Source: Candidatus Altimarinota bacterium (GTDB lineage Bacteria; Patescibacteriota; Gracilibacteria; UBA4473). Taken from it: DNA of 64,000 nt. The position numbers and the translations under genes are program-made. The notes beneath the pieces are model-generated. The model was not told where the DNA came from, did no database searches, and worked only from the letters and a program-made list of their open reading frames with translations. This document shows positions 56,984-64,000 of this stretch, one piece after another. The stretch covers positions 140,066 through 204,065 of the forward strand of contig JAIPJB010000003.1 of assembly GCA_021734395.1 (NCBI GenBank). The letters are read 5' to 3'. Every line of letters begins with the position of its first letter. Position 1 is the first letter of the stretch.

Positions 56984-58021
56984 CTAACGAAGTGGAAGTG
57001 TTTCGGCAATTTCCTGTATGAGAGCGTGTGTTTCCTTCCATCCCAGACAGGGATCAGTTATCGATAAACCAGGGATGATATTTTTTGAAGCAATATCCTG
57101 CTCACCGGTATGCAAAAAGCTTTCGAGAAGAAATCCTTTGACCAAATGAAAAAATTCAGAATTTTTTTGACATGAATGCAGAACATCTCTTACGACTTTG
57201 ATCTGGAGGAATGGATCTTTTTCTCCTTTTTCTGTACGACAATTTTCATGGCTTGCGTCGATCAGGATGCTTTTATTTTGAACACATTTTTTGTTCAATA
57301 ACTCAAGAACGGTTTGAAGGCTCTGAGAATCATAGTTTGATTTCCCGCCACCTCCACGCAGAAGGACATGCGCATATGGATTGCCAGAAGTCGCAATCTG
57401 CTGTCCTCCAAAGACAAATTCTTGGGAGGTTTGGGCTACTTGAACAGCATTCACGACAGATACCGTATAGCCGGATGTGGGATTTTTAATACCGACTGGA
57501 ATCTCTAATCCCGATACAAATAACCGATGCATCGGATCTTCTGATGACCGAGCCCCCAAAGCAGCCCAAGAAAGCAAGTCCTCAAAATAAGGATACAGAC
57601 TCAAAAATACCAATTCATCCGAAACCGGCAGACCGAGAGAAAGGATTTCGAGAAATATTTTTCGTCCCATACCAATCCCCTGCTCCACATCAGTATCCCC
57701 CGAAACATTCGGCTGATGCGCGACTCCCATCCATCCTCCAGCACTGCGAGATTTTTGGAGATAGGAACGCAGAACTATTTTTAATTTTGGTCGATATTTT
57801 TGAGCGAGAGGAGCTAATTTTTTGGCATATTCAATGACCGATTCTATTGGCCAGGCAGAGCAAGGTCCCACAATGAGAAGTTTCCGGGAATCTTTTCCGG
57901 ACAAAATAGCTTTTATTTCCTTTCGATCCTGTGAAACTTTCTGAAGAATGTCGCGCGTCGCTGGTATTTGCGAACGCACAAGATCAGGAGAAGGCAGGGT
58001 TTTGTGAATACGAAAATTCAT
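56984..58021 (-). CDS. aroF: DAHP synthase (type I, AroF/AroG)
   Basis: First step of the shikimate pathway, PEP plus erythrose-4-phosphate to DAHP. About 345 residues from [11 protein letters not shown] (58021); an ATG ten codons earlier is also open. Type I alpha motifs: [68 protein letters not shown] and ITDPCLGW. The 21-bp palindrome (57278-57298) encodes LNKKCVQ at a place where AroG has GLNKAGL, with at most one residue difference. It is divergent from prfA. Other shikimate genes are not in the window. Confidence 0.94.
   Translation of the reverse strand: MNFRIHKTLPSPDLVRSQIPATRDILQKVSQDRKEIKAILSGKDSRKLLIVGPCSAWPIESVIEYAKKLAPLAQKYRPKLKIVLRSYLQKSRSAGGWMGVAHQPNVSGDTDVEQGIGMGRKIFLEILSLGLPVSDELVFLSLYPYFEDLLSWAALGARSSEDPMHRLFVSGLEIPVGIKNPTSGYTVSVVNAVQVAQTSQEFVFGGQQIATSGNPYAHVLLRGGGGKSNYDSQSLQTVLELLNKKCVQNKSILIDASHENCRTEKGEKDPFLQIKVVRDVLHSCQKNSEFFHLVKGFLLESFLHTGEQDIASKNIIPGLSITDPCLGWKETHALIQEIAETLPLR
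57278..57298. repeat. 21-bp dispersed palindrome, copy 10 (in aroF)
   Basis: Outer arms TTGAACA/TGTTCAA, T-rich on the plus strand; encodes LNKKCVQ on the minus strand. Confidence 0.85.
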
Positions 58022-58050
58022 TGGATGGCAAGCCAGATCATATCCAATCA

Positions 58051-58078
58051 TTGCGAATCACGCAAAAAACACTACAAT
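58051..58078 (+). promoter_or_regulatory. prfA promoter, leaderless
   Basis: TTGCGA, 16 nt, TACAAT, then 7 nt to the ATG at 58086. Confidence 0.6.
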
Positions 58079-58085
58079 CCGCGTG

Positions 58086-59147
58086 ATGAAAGACAAAGCA
58101 CAATCCATCATTCGTGAATTCGAGCAACTGGAAGAGCAACTCGCAACACCGGAAGTCTACAGCGATCAAAAAAAAGCCGCTGAAATCGCCCAAAGGCGAA
58201 AAGCACTGGAAAAAAAAGTAGTGCTGGGGAAGCAATTTATTCAGTTGCTCAAGCAAAAAGAAGATGCCGAGCAAATCTTGGAATCTGAAAACGATGATGA
58301 GCTCCGACAGATGGCAAAGCAAGAACTCGAACAGACCAAAAAGCAACTGCCCCAGATCGAAGAAGCACTCCACGTTGCTCTCATTCCGACCGATCCCAAC
58401 GATGAAAAAAATGCAATTGTGGAAGTCAGAGCCGGGGTAGGTGGTGACGAAGCAGCGCTTTTTGGAGAAGAAATCGCTCGAATGATTATGCGGTGGGCAG
58501 AAAAATGTGATTTTTCTGTGGAGCTCATGTCGGAAGCCGTGAATGAAAATGGCGGTATCAAAGAAATGATTTTTCAGGTAAACGGATTTGGCGCCTATGG
58601 AAAGTTAAAATTTGAAGCCGGAGTCCACCGGGTTCAGAGAATTCCAGAAACAGAATCTCAAGGGCGAGTCCATACATCAGCGGTTTCTGTGGTGGTCATG
58701 CCCGAAGTCGAAGAAAAAGATATCAGTATTGCCGACTCTGATATCAGGGTCGATGTTTTCAGATCTTCTGGATGCGGGGGACAGAGTGTGAATACGACGG
58801 ATTCCGCGGTGAGAATTACTCATCTGCCAACAGGCATCGTCGTCACCTGCCAGGACGAAAAATCCCAGCACAAAAATAAAGCCAAAGCGCTGTCTGTGCT
58901 TCGATCAAGAATGGCTGCCGCCGAAGAAGAAACCCGTCAAAAAGAACTCGGTGAAAAACGGCTCGCTTCTATCGGATCGGGCGATCGATCAGATAAGGTT
59001 CGGACGTATAATTTCCCGCAGGATCGAGTGACCGATCATCGAATCGGACAAAATTTTTCGAATCTTCCACATATTTTGGAAGGAAATCTGGAAAAAATTG
59101 TGGAAGCTCTGTCGATTGAAGAGCAAAAAATTCTTTTGGAAAAATAA
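58086..59147 (+). CDS. prfA: Peptide chain release factor 1
   Basis: Terminates translation at UAA and UAG. 353 residues from the ATG at 58086; the GTG just before is part of the spacer from the -10 box. A helical N-domain is followed by the stop-reading PxT motif (PET in [14 protein letters not shown]) and the catalytic GGQ at residues 231-233, then the typical [15 protein letters not shown]. The PxT tripeptide marks RF1, not RF2. Full conservation fits the use of normal stop codons in this genome; RF2 is not in the window. A hairpin follows the gene. Confidence 0.97.
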   Translation: MKDKAQSIIREFEQLEEQLATPEVYSDQKKAAEIAQRRKALEKKVVLGKQFIQLLKQKEDAEQILESENDDELRQMAKQELEQTKKQLPQIEEALHVALIPTDPNDEKNAIVEVRAGVGGDEAALFGEEIARMIMRWAEKCDFSVELMSEAVNENGGIKEMIFQVNGFGAYGKLKFEAGVHRVQRIPETESQGRVHTSAVSVVVMPEVEEKDISIADSDIRVDVFRSSGCGGQSVNTTDSAVRITHLPTGIVVTCQDEKSQHKNKAKALSVLRSRMAAAEEETRQKELGEKRLASIGSGDRSDKVRTYNFPQDRVTDHRIGQNFSNLPHILEGNLEKIVEALSIEEQKILLEK

Positions 59148-59148
59148 A

Positions 59149-59178
59149 ACAGTCGCAATCAAGAATGATTACGACTGT
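59149..59178 (+). terminator. Hairpin after prfA
   Basis: ACAGTCGcAATC / GATTaCGACTGT around a 6-nt loop, then GGGTTTT; probable terminator with one mismatch in the stem. Confidence 0.65.
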
Positions 59179-59198
59179 GGGTTTTCAGGATCGGCTAT

Positions 59199-59867
59199 TT
59201 AAGGTTGATAATAGATGTCGATATAGGACTGAGAATTTTTGATGATAATATCTTCCCTTGTTTCCGTAAAAGCATGGAGAATAAAAGAAGATTTATCAGA
59301 ATCCCAGGAAGTACTGACACTTCCCCGCCGCACAATGATATTGTGCGGAGAATCCTTCTTATTCTGAACTGAATCCCGCACCGCACGAGAAACATGAATT
59401 TCCTCGTCGATACGATCGAGCATCGCATCATAAGTCTCTCCTCCGAGATACGCCGGATTTAGTCCGGCAACTTCTCGAAGAAAAGCCAAGAAAAGATATC
59501 GCTTTTCTTGGGCATCTTCGTGCCAGAATGGCTCTCGCCAATCCTGCGCCGAAAGCGCCCAGATGGAAATCATGTGAATATTTTCCAATGAATCTGTGAA
59601 GACACTAAAAGCCACTTCCCCTCGATATTTATTGCCCGAATCAGGGACAAAAAAATACCGATATAAGGGTCCGTACGATTGCCCGTGTTTCTGCTGAAAG
59701 TCTGGATTCACTTCCAGCGAATCAAAGACTTCGATCATCCAAGGATGATCGATAAAATCATCCAATTTTTTCGGATATTCCGCTTCTGAAAGACTTATTT
59801 GATCTATCAGAAGAAGAACACCAAAAATAAAAAGGACAGCAAACATTATAAAATATCTGGGTCTCAT
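59199..59867 (-). CDS. Membrane-anchored hypothetical protein
   Basis: 222 residues from the ATG at 59867, chosen because a strong Shine-Dalgarno GGAGG lies five bases upstream on the minus strand, one of very few in this window. A single N-terminal helix (YFIMFAVLFIFGVLLLIDQI) anchors the protein; the rest is an acidic, aromatic extracytoplasmic domain with no family I know and only Trp/Tyr-rich stretches such as SIWALSAQDWREPFWHED. It is convergent with prfA. A 130-bp A/T-rich gap separates it from the YhhQ-type gene upstream. Confidence 0.7.
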   Translation of the reverse strand: MRPRYFIMFAVLFIFGVLLLIDQISLSEAEYPKKLDDFIDHPWMIEVFDSLEVNPDFQQKHGQSYGPLYRYFFVPDSGNKYRGEVAFSVFTDSLENIHMISIWALSAQDWREPFWHEDAQEKRYLFLAFLREVAGLNPAYLGGETYDAMLDRIDEEIHVSRAVRDSVQNKKDSPHNIIVRRGSVSTSWDSDKSSFILHAFTETREDIIIKNSQSYIDIYYQP

Positions 59868-59993
59868 TTTTTCCTCCAATCTGTTTATTGTAAAAATTTT
59901 TAATTTTTAGCCGATTCTGAAAAGAACAGCGGATATTTTTTCGACGGAAAAAATATCCGACAATTGTTATTTTATATTAAATATAAAAAATTG

Positions 59994-60686
59994 TCAATCC
60001 GCCTTCTTCAGCCAATGACTGAGGTACAAAAAAGGCGTATCTAAAATCGCTACGAGTACTTTAATCGCATAGGTTGCCCACACCACCGGCCAAAAAATAT
60101 CCGCTCCGATCACCCCTCCAACAGGCAGCCATGAAAAGGCCGTCAGACCAACAGTGGTGAAAATAATGGTGTCCAAAAATTGGGAAACGAGTGTCGATCC
60201 GTTGTTGCGCAACCAGAGAAATCGACCTTTGGTCAGGGATTTAATCGTCGTAAATGCCCAGACATCAAAGTTTTGCGCGATCAGATATGCCAGCATTGAA
60301 CCCAAAAGTATGCGAGGCGCAATCGAAAAAAGAGCGTGCAAATGTGAGTGAGCAAAATCTGACTCGAATGGCACAAAAGCCAATAATATCTGCGTTGCCA
60401 CGACAAATATGACCGAAACACCAAATCCAATCCAGATTGATCGGAACGCTTCTTTTTTTCCATAGTGTTCTGAGAGCAAATCCGTCAAAAGAAAAACGGC
60501 TCCATACAAAGCATTTCCTCCTGTCACGACGAATCCAAACAGCGTCATCTGCTTGAGCACAAAGATATTCATCAGCAGGGTGTACACGCCGATCAAAATC
60601 CATATATAGACTTTCCCGAGACGAAAAGCCACCAACCCCAGAGTCAAAAGAAAAACCGTAAAAATCAGAAAGAGAATCTCATTCAT
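59994..60686 (-). CDS. Queuosine precursor transporter (YhhQ/COG1738)
   Basis: 230 residues from the ATG at 60686, selected because a TATACT lies 8 nt upstream; the frame extends 22 codons further but those codons are the translated promoter repeat. Six or seven membrane helices, with family motifs LTDLLSEHYGKKEAFRSIW and RNNGSTLVSQFLDTIIFT, the acidic and Asn/Gln residues expected for this importer of queuine precursors. The E. coli relative imports preQ0/preQ1. In a reduced CPR genome, salvage instead of synthesis is plausible. The promoter region is built from a paired GACCGGTC palindrome. Confidence 0.9.
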   Translation of the reverse strand: MNEILFLIFTVFLLTLGLVAFRLGKVYIWILIGVYTLLMNIFVLKQMTLFGFVVTGGNALYGAVFLLTDLLSEHYGKKEAFRSIWIGFGVSVIFVVATQILLAFVPFESDFAHSHLHALFSIAPRILLGSMLAYLIAQNFDVWAFTTIKSLTKGRFLWLRNNGSTLVSQFLDTIIFTTVGLTAFSWLPVGGVIGADIFWPVVWATYAIKVLVAILDTPFLYLSHWLKKAD

Positions 60687-60694
60687 CGAAAAGC

Positions 60695-60723
60695 AGTATA
60701 GAAAATGAGACCAGTCTTTGCAA
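60695..60723 (-). promoter_or_regulatory. yhhQ-type gene promoter inside a palindrome
   Basis: Minus strand TTGCAA (60723-60718), 17 nt, TATACT (60700-60695), 8 nt to ATG. The -35 is the centre of the paired palindrome at 60707-60734. Confidence 0.5.
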
Positions 60724-60734
60724 AGACCGGTCTC
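60707..60734. repeat. Paired GACCGGTC palindrome
   Basis: GAGACCAGTCTTTG joined to CAAAGACCGGTCTC; 28-bp inverted repeat with one mismatch, overlapping a promoter. Confidence 0.8.
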
Positions 60735-60868
60735 AAAAAATGCAAAGTTCAAACTCTAAAAAAAAATTTGACAATTTCCCCCAAAAAGCCACAATTCTCT
60801 CGAAATAATTGATGATTTCATTCTGAAATCGTCGGTTTTTTTGAATACCTATTCTTTTTCTTTCTTTC

Positions 60869-62161
60869 ATGCAAAGTCGTCTCCAAGCCGCTATTAATCA
60901 GCTCTGTGCCGAAAAAAATCTCAATCAAGATATTGTTATCGAGGCCATCGAAAATGCTATTGCCATCGCCTACAAAAAGGATTTTGGAAGCCAGGGACAA
61001 GAAATAAAAGTCCATTTGGGAGACGATATCGCCGATATGCGAATCTTTGAAGTCCGAGAAGTGGTCAAAAAAGTCGAGGACATAGAGACACAGATCAATG
61101 AAAAAGAAGCCAAAGCTATTCGTCCCGATGCGAAAATCGGAGAAAAAGTCTTTGTTCCGGTTTCACTCAAAGAAGAATTTGGTCGTATCGCGGCTCAAAC
61201 AGCAAAGCATGTCATTAATCAAAAACTCCAAGAAGCCGAACGTGAAATGCTGTTTCATAAATTCAAAGACAAAGAAGGACAATTGCTCACTTCGCGTGTC
61301 CAAAAAATAGATCGCGATTGCGCGCTCATCGAAATCGAAGGCGTGACAACCATGCTTCCGAATCGTGATCAGATCCCCGGAGAAAAATATTTCACCGGAC
61401 AGCGCATCAAAGTATATTTGGAAAAAGTAGAACTTACTCCCAAGGGACCACAACTCCGAATTACCCGAACCAGCAAAGAATTTATCGAAGCGCTCTTTGA
61501 ACAAGAAATTCCAGAAATGCGAGAAGGACTGGTCTACATTGCTAAAATGGCTCGTGAACCTGGTGTCCGGTGTAAAATCGCGGTCGCATCTGACGACTCT
61601 TCCATCGATCCAGTAGGAGCTTTTGTCGGACAACGCGGATCGAGAATTAATACCGTCATGGAAGAAGTCGGCGATGAACGTTTGGATATTATTCAATACT
61701 ACGAAGACCCAAAAAAACTTCTCTTGGCTGCTCTGTCTCCTGCGAAGGTTTCCAAAACAGAATTTTTCAAAGGAGATAACAAGGAAGATCGTGTCAAGAT
61801 TTTTGTACGAGAAGAAGAGCGAGCCGTCACTATCGGACGAGGAGGACAGAATGTCCGCTTGGCCGGAAATCTAATCGGTATGCAAGTTGACGTAATTACC
61901 TTTGAAGGACCAATCGAAGAAGATGAATCCGTCGTCCAACCAGCACAAAAAGAGAAGGTCGCCAAGGAAGTCTCCGAAAAAGTGACCATCGACGAACTGA
62001 AAGGAGTTGATGAAGAGGTGATTACGACACTGAAAGAGCTCGGACTCTCTCAGATCAAGCAATTTGAAGGTCTAAAGGCCAAAGAATTGGCGGAGATCGG
62101 CATCACGCTAGATCAGGCCGAAGCCGTCGTCAAAGCGGTCGGAAAATACCTGAAAAAATAG
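60869..62161 (+). CDS. nusA: Transcription termination/antitermination factor NusA
   Basis: Elongation factor that modulates pausing, termination and antitermination. 430 residues: the N-terminal polymerase-binding domain (1-125), the S1 domain (about 130-200, LTSRVQKIDRDCALIEIEG), KH1 (AKMAREPGVRCKIAV, FVGQRGSRINTVMEEV), KH2 (VTIGRGGQNVRLAGNLIG), then a linker and a C-terminal helix-hairpin-helix-like unit (LKELGLSQIKQFEGLKAKEL to GKYLKK), which is shorter than the double AR repeat of E. coli. The start is the ATG at 60869. A strong terminator follows 190 nt later, after repeat fragments. Confidence 0.96.
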   Translation: MQSRLQAAINQLCAEKNLNQDIVIEAIENAIAIAYKKDFGSQGQEIKVHLGDDIADMRIFEVREVVKKVEDIETQINEKEAKAIRPDAKIGEKVFVPVSLKEEFGRIAAQTAKHVINQKLQEAEREMLFHKFKDKEGQLLTSRVQKIDRDCALIEIEGVTTMLPNRDQIPGEKYFTGQRIKVYLEKVELTPKGPQLRITRTSKEFIEALFEQEIPEMREGLVYIAKMAREPGVRCKIAVASDDSSIDPVGAFVGQRGSRINTVMEEVGDERLDIIQYYEDPKKLLLAALSPAKVSKTEFFKGDNKEDRVKIFVREEERAVTIGRGGQNVRLAGNLIGMQVDVITFEGPIEEDESVVQPAQKEKVAKEVSEKVTIDELKGVDEEVITTLKELGLSQIKQFEGLKAKELAEIGITLDQAEAVVKAVGKYLKK

Positions 62162-62199
62162 ATTTTTGAATTCTTGGATTCGTATCCTCTTTGGGGATT

Positions 62200-62247
62200 G
62201 TCATTCTCGCCCCCGATCAAGTCGAGGGCAGGCTATGGCGAGGATAC
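62200..62247. repeat. GTCAT-family repeat fragment
   Basis: GTCATTCTCGCCCCCGATC with GATCAAGTCGAGGG and GGCGAGGATAC; partial element after nusA. Confidence 0.5.
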
Positions 62248-62287
62248 AAACCTTCTAAACTGTAAAAGCAGAAATCCATTGTTATTT

Positions 62288-62324
62288 AGGATTCGAACCC
62301 ATAGTATCTCAGGGTTCGAATCCT
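62288..62324. repeat. GGATTCGAACCC inverted repeat
   Basis: AGGATTCGAACCC and GGGTTCGAATCCT, perfect 13-bp arms around an 11-nt loop. Same element as 45879-45915; a half copy lies at 63308. Confidence 0.8.
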
Positions 62325-62348
62325 AATTTGAAGAAAGAAAGTTAAGAG

Positions 62349-62369
62349 ACATGCCATAGCATGTTTTTT
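62349..62369 (+). terminator. Rho-independent terminator after nusA
   Basis: ACATGC-CATA-GCATGT stem followed by six T. Confidence 0.85.
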
Positions 62370-62376
62370 CCAGTAT

Positions 62377-63255
62377 TTATTGAATGACAAATACTTCGTC
62401 CACCATCTGATCGTGAGATTCTCTGGGAAGCTCGCTCACAAAAGCAAAGTCAGGAACAACACTAATGCTGTGGGCCTGAGTTTCACTCAACAAACGATCG
62501 TAGAATCCTCCTCCTCGTCCCAAGCGTATATTTCGCTCATCTAGTGCAACAGATGGAACCAAAATAACATCCTGTGCCCGAGGAATCCCTTCGAAAACGA
62601 CTTTTGGTTCACGAATATTTGATGTTCCGACCCTCAGATTTTCAAATCGATCCCGAAAAAAATGAATTTTCTCGTGTTCTACTTTCGGCCAAAAATAATC
62701 CTTCTCTGGGAAGCCTGAACAAATTTTTTGTACAAAATGAAGTTCGTAACGTAAAGGAGCAAAAGCAAAAACACGCTGAGCTTTTTGAAAAAAAGGGTTC
62801 TCCATTATTTTCTCAGCGGCTTCTTGGTCGAGTTTCTCATGATCGACATCCGACAGCTCCGCCCATTGAGAGAATATTTCTCGCCGCAGAAAAAATTTTC
62901 TTGCTCGCAAAATGTCTTTCTCGACTTGTGTAAAAAGCGCATCGGCATTCTGAAATTTCTGTACATCCCGCTCACGGTGCAATACTTCGATTTCGAGTTC
63001 TTCGCCGTATAGTTCCTGATAAAAATCCAAAATATGCACTTCCGCTGAAAAATCACCGCCAAATGTTTTGCGCTGGCCGTAATGCAGAAGTCCAAAGACC
63101 GGTCTTTGTAAAGACCGGTCTTGAAAATTCGCCAAAACAAAGTACACCCCCTCTTCCAAATCTAAATTGGGATCGGTGATTTCAAGGTTCGCTGTCGCGA
63201 TACCAAATTTGGCTCCTACATCGATTCCCCGGACAACTCGACCCCGAAATTTCAT
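62377..63255 (-). CDS. Fusion of riboflavin kinase and 5-formyl-THF cyclo-ligase
   Basis: 292 residues. Residues 1-122 match the riboflavin kinase half of RibF (GRVVRGIDVGAKFGIATANLEI with ATAN in place of the usual PTAN, GVYFV, LLHYGQRKTFGG, VHILDFYQELYGEELEIEV); the FAD synthetase half is absent. Residues 125-292 match 5-formyltetrahydrofolate cyclo-ligase (VFAFAPLRYELHF, DVILVPSVALDERNIRLGRGGGFYDRLL). The combined enzyme would make FMN and return 5-formyl-THF to the folate pool. Insertions include a GACCGGTC pair (residues 45-54) and a degenerate 21-bp palindrome (about 174-181). TACTAT lies 7 nt before the ATG. Confidence 0.88.
   Translation of the reverse strand: MKFRGRVVRGIDVGAKFGIATANLEITDPNLDLEEGVYFVLANFQDRSLQRPVFGLLHYGQRKTFGGDFSAEVHILDFYQELYGEELEIEVLHRERDVQKFQNADALFTQVEKDILRARKFFLRREIFSQWAELSDVDHEKLDQEAAEKIMENPFFQKAQRVFAFAPLRYELHFVQKICSGFPEKDYFWPKVEHEKIHFFRDRFENLRVGTSNIREPKVVFEGIPRAQDVILVPSVALDERNIRLGRGGGFYDRLLSETQAHSISVVPDFAFVSELPRESHDQMVDEVFVIQ
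62715..62735. repeat. 21-bp dispersed palindrome, copy 11 (degenerate)
   Basis: CTGAACAAA/TTTGTACAA with two mismatches from the consensus; encodes FVQKICSG in the cyclo-ligase domain. Confidence 0.65.
63093..63122. repeat. Paired GACCGGTC palindrome in the RibK-FCL gene
   Basis: CAAAGACCGGTCTTTG followed directly by TAAAGACCGGTCTT; encodes QDRSLQRPVF. Confidence 0.8.
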
Positions 63256-63262
63256 CGGAAGA

Positions 63263-63290
63263 ATAGTACGTATTTTTTCTTTTTTGTCAT
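63263..63290 (-). promoter_or_regulatory. RibK-FCL promoter with repeat-derived -35
   Basis: Minus strand ATGACA (63290-63285), 16 nt, TACTAT (63268-63263), 7 nt, ATG. The -35 is again the end of a GTCAT-type repeat. Confidence 0.6.
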
Positions 63291-63348
63291 CCTCTCGACT
63301 GGTCTTTGGGGTTCGAATCCGAATTTAATTCTTTTTTCCAAAAATATT

Positions 63349-63390
63349 CGTCATTGCGAGGACGAACGAAGTGAGGACGCGGCAATCTTT
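63349..63390. repeat. GTCAT-family repeat fragment
   Basis: CGTCATTGCGAGGACGAACG then AAGTGAGGACGCGGCAATC, right after the stop of the TSP3 protein gene. Confidence 0.7.
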
Positions 63391-63394
63391 CTCC

Positions 63395-63865
63395 TTAATT
63401 CTTCACCTCTATTTTTTCACTTTCCGACAAAATATCTCCCGTCTTGGGAGCAAATAATACTGCCCGAAATATATCCCCCAGCCGAATATCCAGCTCATCA
63501 CGAAAAAAGTATTCTGATGTCGAATATTCCTGCATCTGTATCCGAATTCCTGATTCTTTTGGGTTTACGGGGCGAATGGAAATATCCGGACATCCTGTAC
63601 TAGTGCGTGCCGGAATCTGTGGACAAACATCGCTGGCATTGGGAATTCCATCCTGATCAGTGTCTAGGTTGGCTGGATTGGGGGAAGCGGCAAAAGAAGT
63701 ATTCACAAAAAACAGAGAAAAAAAGCACAAAAGACCGGTCTTAAAGCTACCCAAAGACCGGTCTTTAGACAAACACTCCTCTCTCCCCGCCTGAACGAAA
63801 TTTCCCCCTTTACAGAGGGGAGACAGGGGGCAGTTTTTCAGTTGTTCATTGTTTATTACATTCAT
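63395..63865 (-). CDS. Exported protein with thrombospondin type 3 repeat
   Basis: 156 residues. A signal-like hydrophobic segment LLCFFSLFFVNTSFA is preceded by about 44 residues largely made of translated repeats (NCPLSPLCKGGNF from a G-rich element, KDRSLGSFKTG from two GACCGGTC palindromes). The mature part begins with a Ca2+-binding type 3 repeat (NPANLDTDQDGIPNASDVC then TGCPD) and ends with a beta-rich domain of about 70 residues. The ATG at 63865 overlaps the stop of the LamG gene as ATGA, which supports this start; a TTG further in would give a normal signal peptide. Surface role likely. Confidence 0.7.
   Translation of the reverse strand: MNVINNEQLKNCPLSPLCKGGNFVQAGREECLSKDRSLGSFKTGLLCFFSLFFVNTSFAASPNPANLDTDQDGIPNASDVCPQIPARTSTGCPDISIRPVNPKESGIRIQMQEYSTSEYFFRDELDIRLGDIFRAVLFAPKTGDILSESEKIEVKN
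63731..63766. repeat. Paired GACCGGTC palindrome in the TSP3 gene
   Basis: AAGACCGGTCTT, ten bases, AAAGACCGGTCTTT; encodes the n-region ahead of the signal-like segment. Confidence 0.78.
63799..63836. repeat. G-rich element in the TSP3 gene
   Basis: AATTTCCCCCTTTACAGAGG, then GGAGACAGGGGGCAG; translated as NCPLSPLCKGGNF on the minus strand. Confidence 0.65.
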
Positions 63866-64000
63866 CGTCCAAGATTATAGAGTTGGGTAATTTCAGATGC
63901 AGAAAGGGCACGATCATAGATACGAATTTCATCCAAAACTCCTTCGTCAAAATAAGAAGTCCCCCCAGTGTGTGTTCCTATATAACACATTCCTGTTTGT
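63862..64000 (-). CDS. LamG-type (concanavalin A-like) surface protein, C-terminal fragment
   Basis: Only the last 45 or so codons lie in the window; the gene begins beyond base 64000. The end reads HTGGTSYFDEGVLDEIRIYD then RALSASEITQLYNLGR and stop. LDEIRIYDRALSASEI..LYN is the standard C-terminal signature of LamG/jelly-roll domains in secreted bacterial proteins, which bind sugars or other proteins. Its TGA overlaps the ATG of the TSP3 protein gene, so the two are translationally coupled and probably form one surface operon on the minus strand. Confidence 0.85.
   Translation of the reverse strand, partial: QTGMCYIGTHTGGTSYFDEGVLDEIRIYDRALSASEITQLYNLGR

Overview
This window looks like a chromosomal segment of a Patescibacteria (Candidate Phyla Radiation) bacterium that uses the standard code. 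TAA, TAG and TGA all act as stops, and the release factor 1 gene carries the usual PxT and GGQ motifs. The lineage call is an inference from gene content: SecDFG, a TrmB-type regulator, a stand-alone four-helix bundle S23-like protein, bacterial PH-domain proteins, a giant S74-chaperone fibre and cysteine-rich secreted proteins. Proline synthesis (proB, proA, proC), DAHP synthase and ATP-type PEP carboxykinase point to a less reduced CPR member, perhaps Peregrinibacteria-like. Shine-Dalgarno sequences are rare. At least a dozen genes have a -10-like hexamer 6-9 nt before the start codon, so leaderless mRNAs appear common.

Layout. 0-9.8 kb: ligA (5' truncated by the window edge), an unknown gene, a possible structured RNA, secD fused to a parvulin domain, a four-helix bundle gene wedged between secD and secF, an aminotransferase, pckA and ung. 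9.8-27 kb: a 33-residue Cys-rich peptide gene, a SpoT-like HD hydrolase, a TrmB regulator, a methyltransferase, miaA, tRNA-Arg(CCU), a HIT protein, a DHH-type protein lacking its catalytic residues, serS, pyk, prepilin peptidase, holA, tsaE, tRNA-Phe(GAA), a GIY-YIG protein, a cold-shock protein, MscS and CorA. 27-35.5 kb: a metal (probably copper) handling island with a secreted Cys/His protein, a lipoprotein, CusB-like adaptor, CusA-like pump, DoxX-like protein, a CuA-type cupredoxin lipoprotein, DUF302 and a His-rich permease. 35.5-50 kb: a cell-surface region with a 2027-residue modular fibre, a Cys-rich repeat protein, Arg-rich secreted proteins and a lipoprotein with Kazal-like and Kunitz-like modules, interleaved with rsmA, a DUF559 nuclease gene and a frameshifted rRNA methyltransferase. 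50-64 kb: proC, proA, proB, secG, a solute-binding protein, a RuvX-like protein, a sigma factor, DAHP synthase, prfA, a YhhQ-type transporter, nusA, a riboflavin kinase/5-FTHF cyclo-ligase fusion, and the edge of a LamG-type surface protein.

The strongest overall signal is a dense set of short dispersed repeats that invade coding DNA. (1) A 21-bp palindrome with arms TTGAACAAA/TTTGTTCAA occurs 11 times, nine of them wholly inside genes and often with no length change in the protein. (2) G-rich elements around a TTTAAA junction occur as empty copies, including two in-frame insertions in rsmA, and as a filled copy carrying a DUF559 nuclease gene exactly at that junction. (3) AT-rich ATTGAAGATT elements bound the four-helix bundle gene as inverted repeats and break the reading frame of a rRNA methyltransferase. 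(4) Repeats ending in GTCAT appear to supply the -35 box of miaA, proC and the RibK-FCL fusion gene. (5) Paired GACCGGTC palindromes and (6) GGATTCGAACCC inverted repeats make up the rest. The DUF559 and four-helix bundle cassettes look like two independent classes of repeat-bounded cargo and are the best candidates for an undescribed mobile system here.
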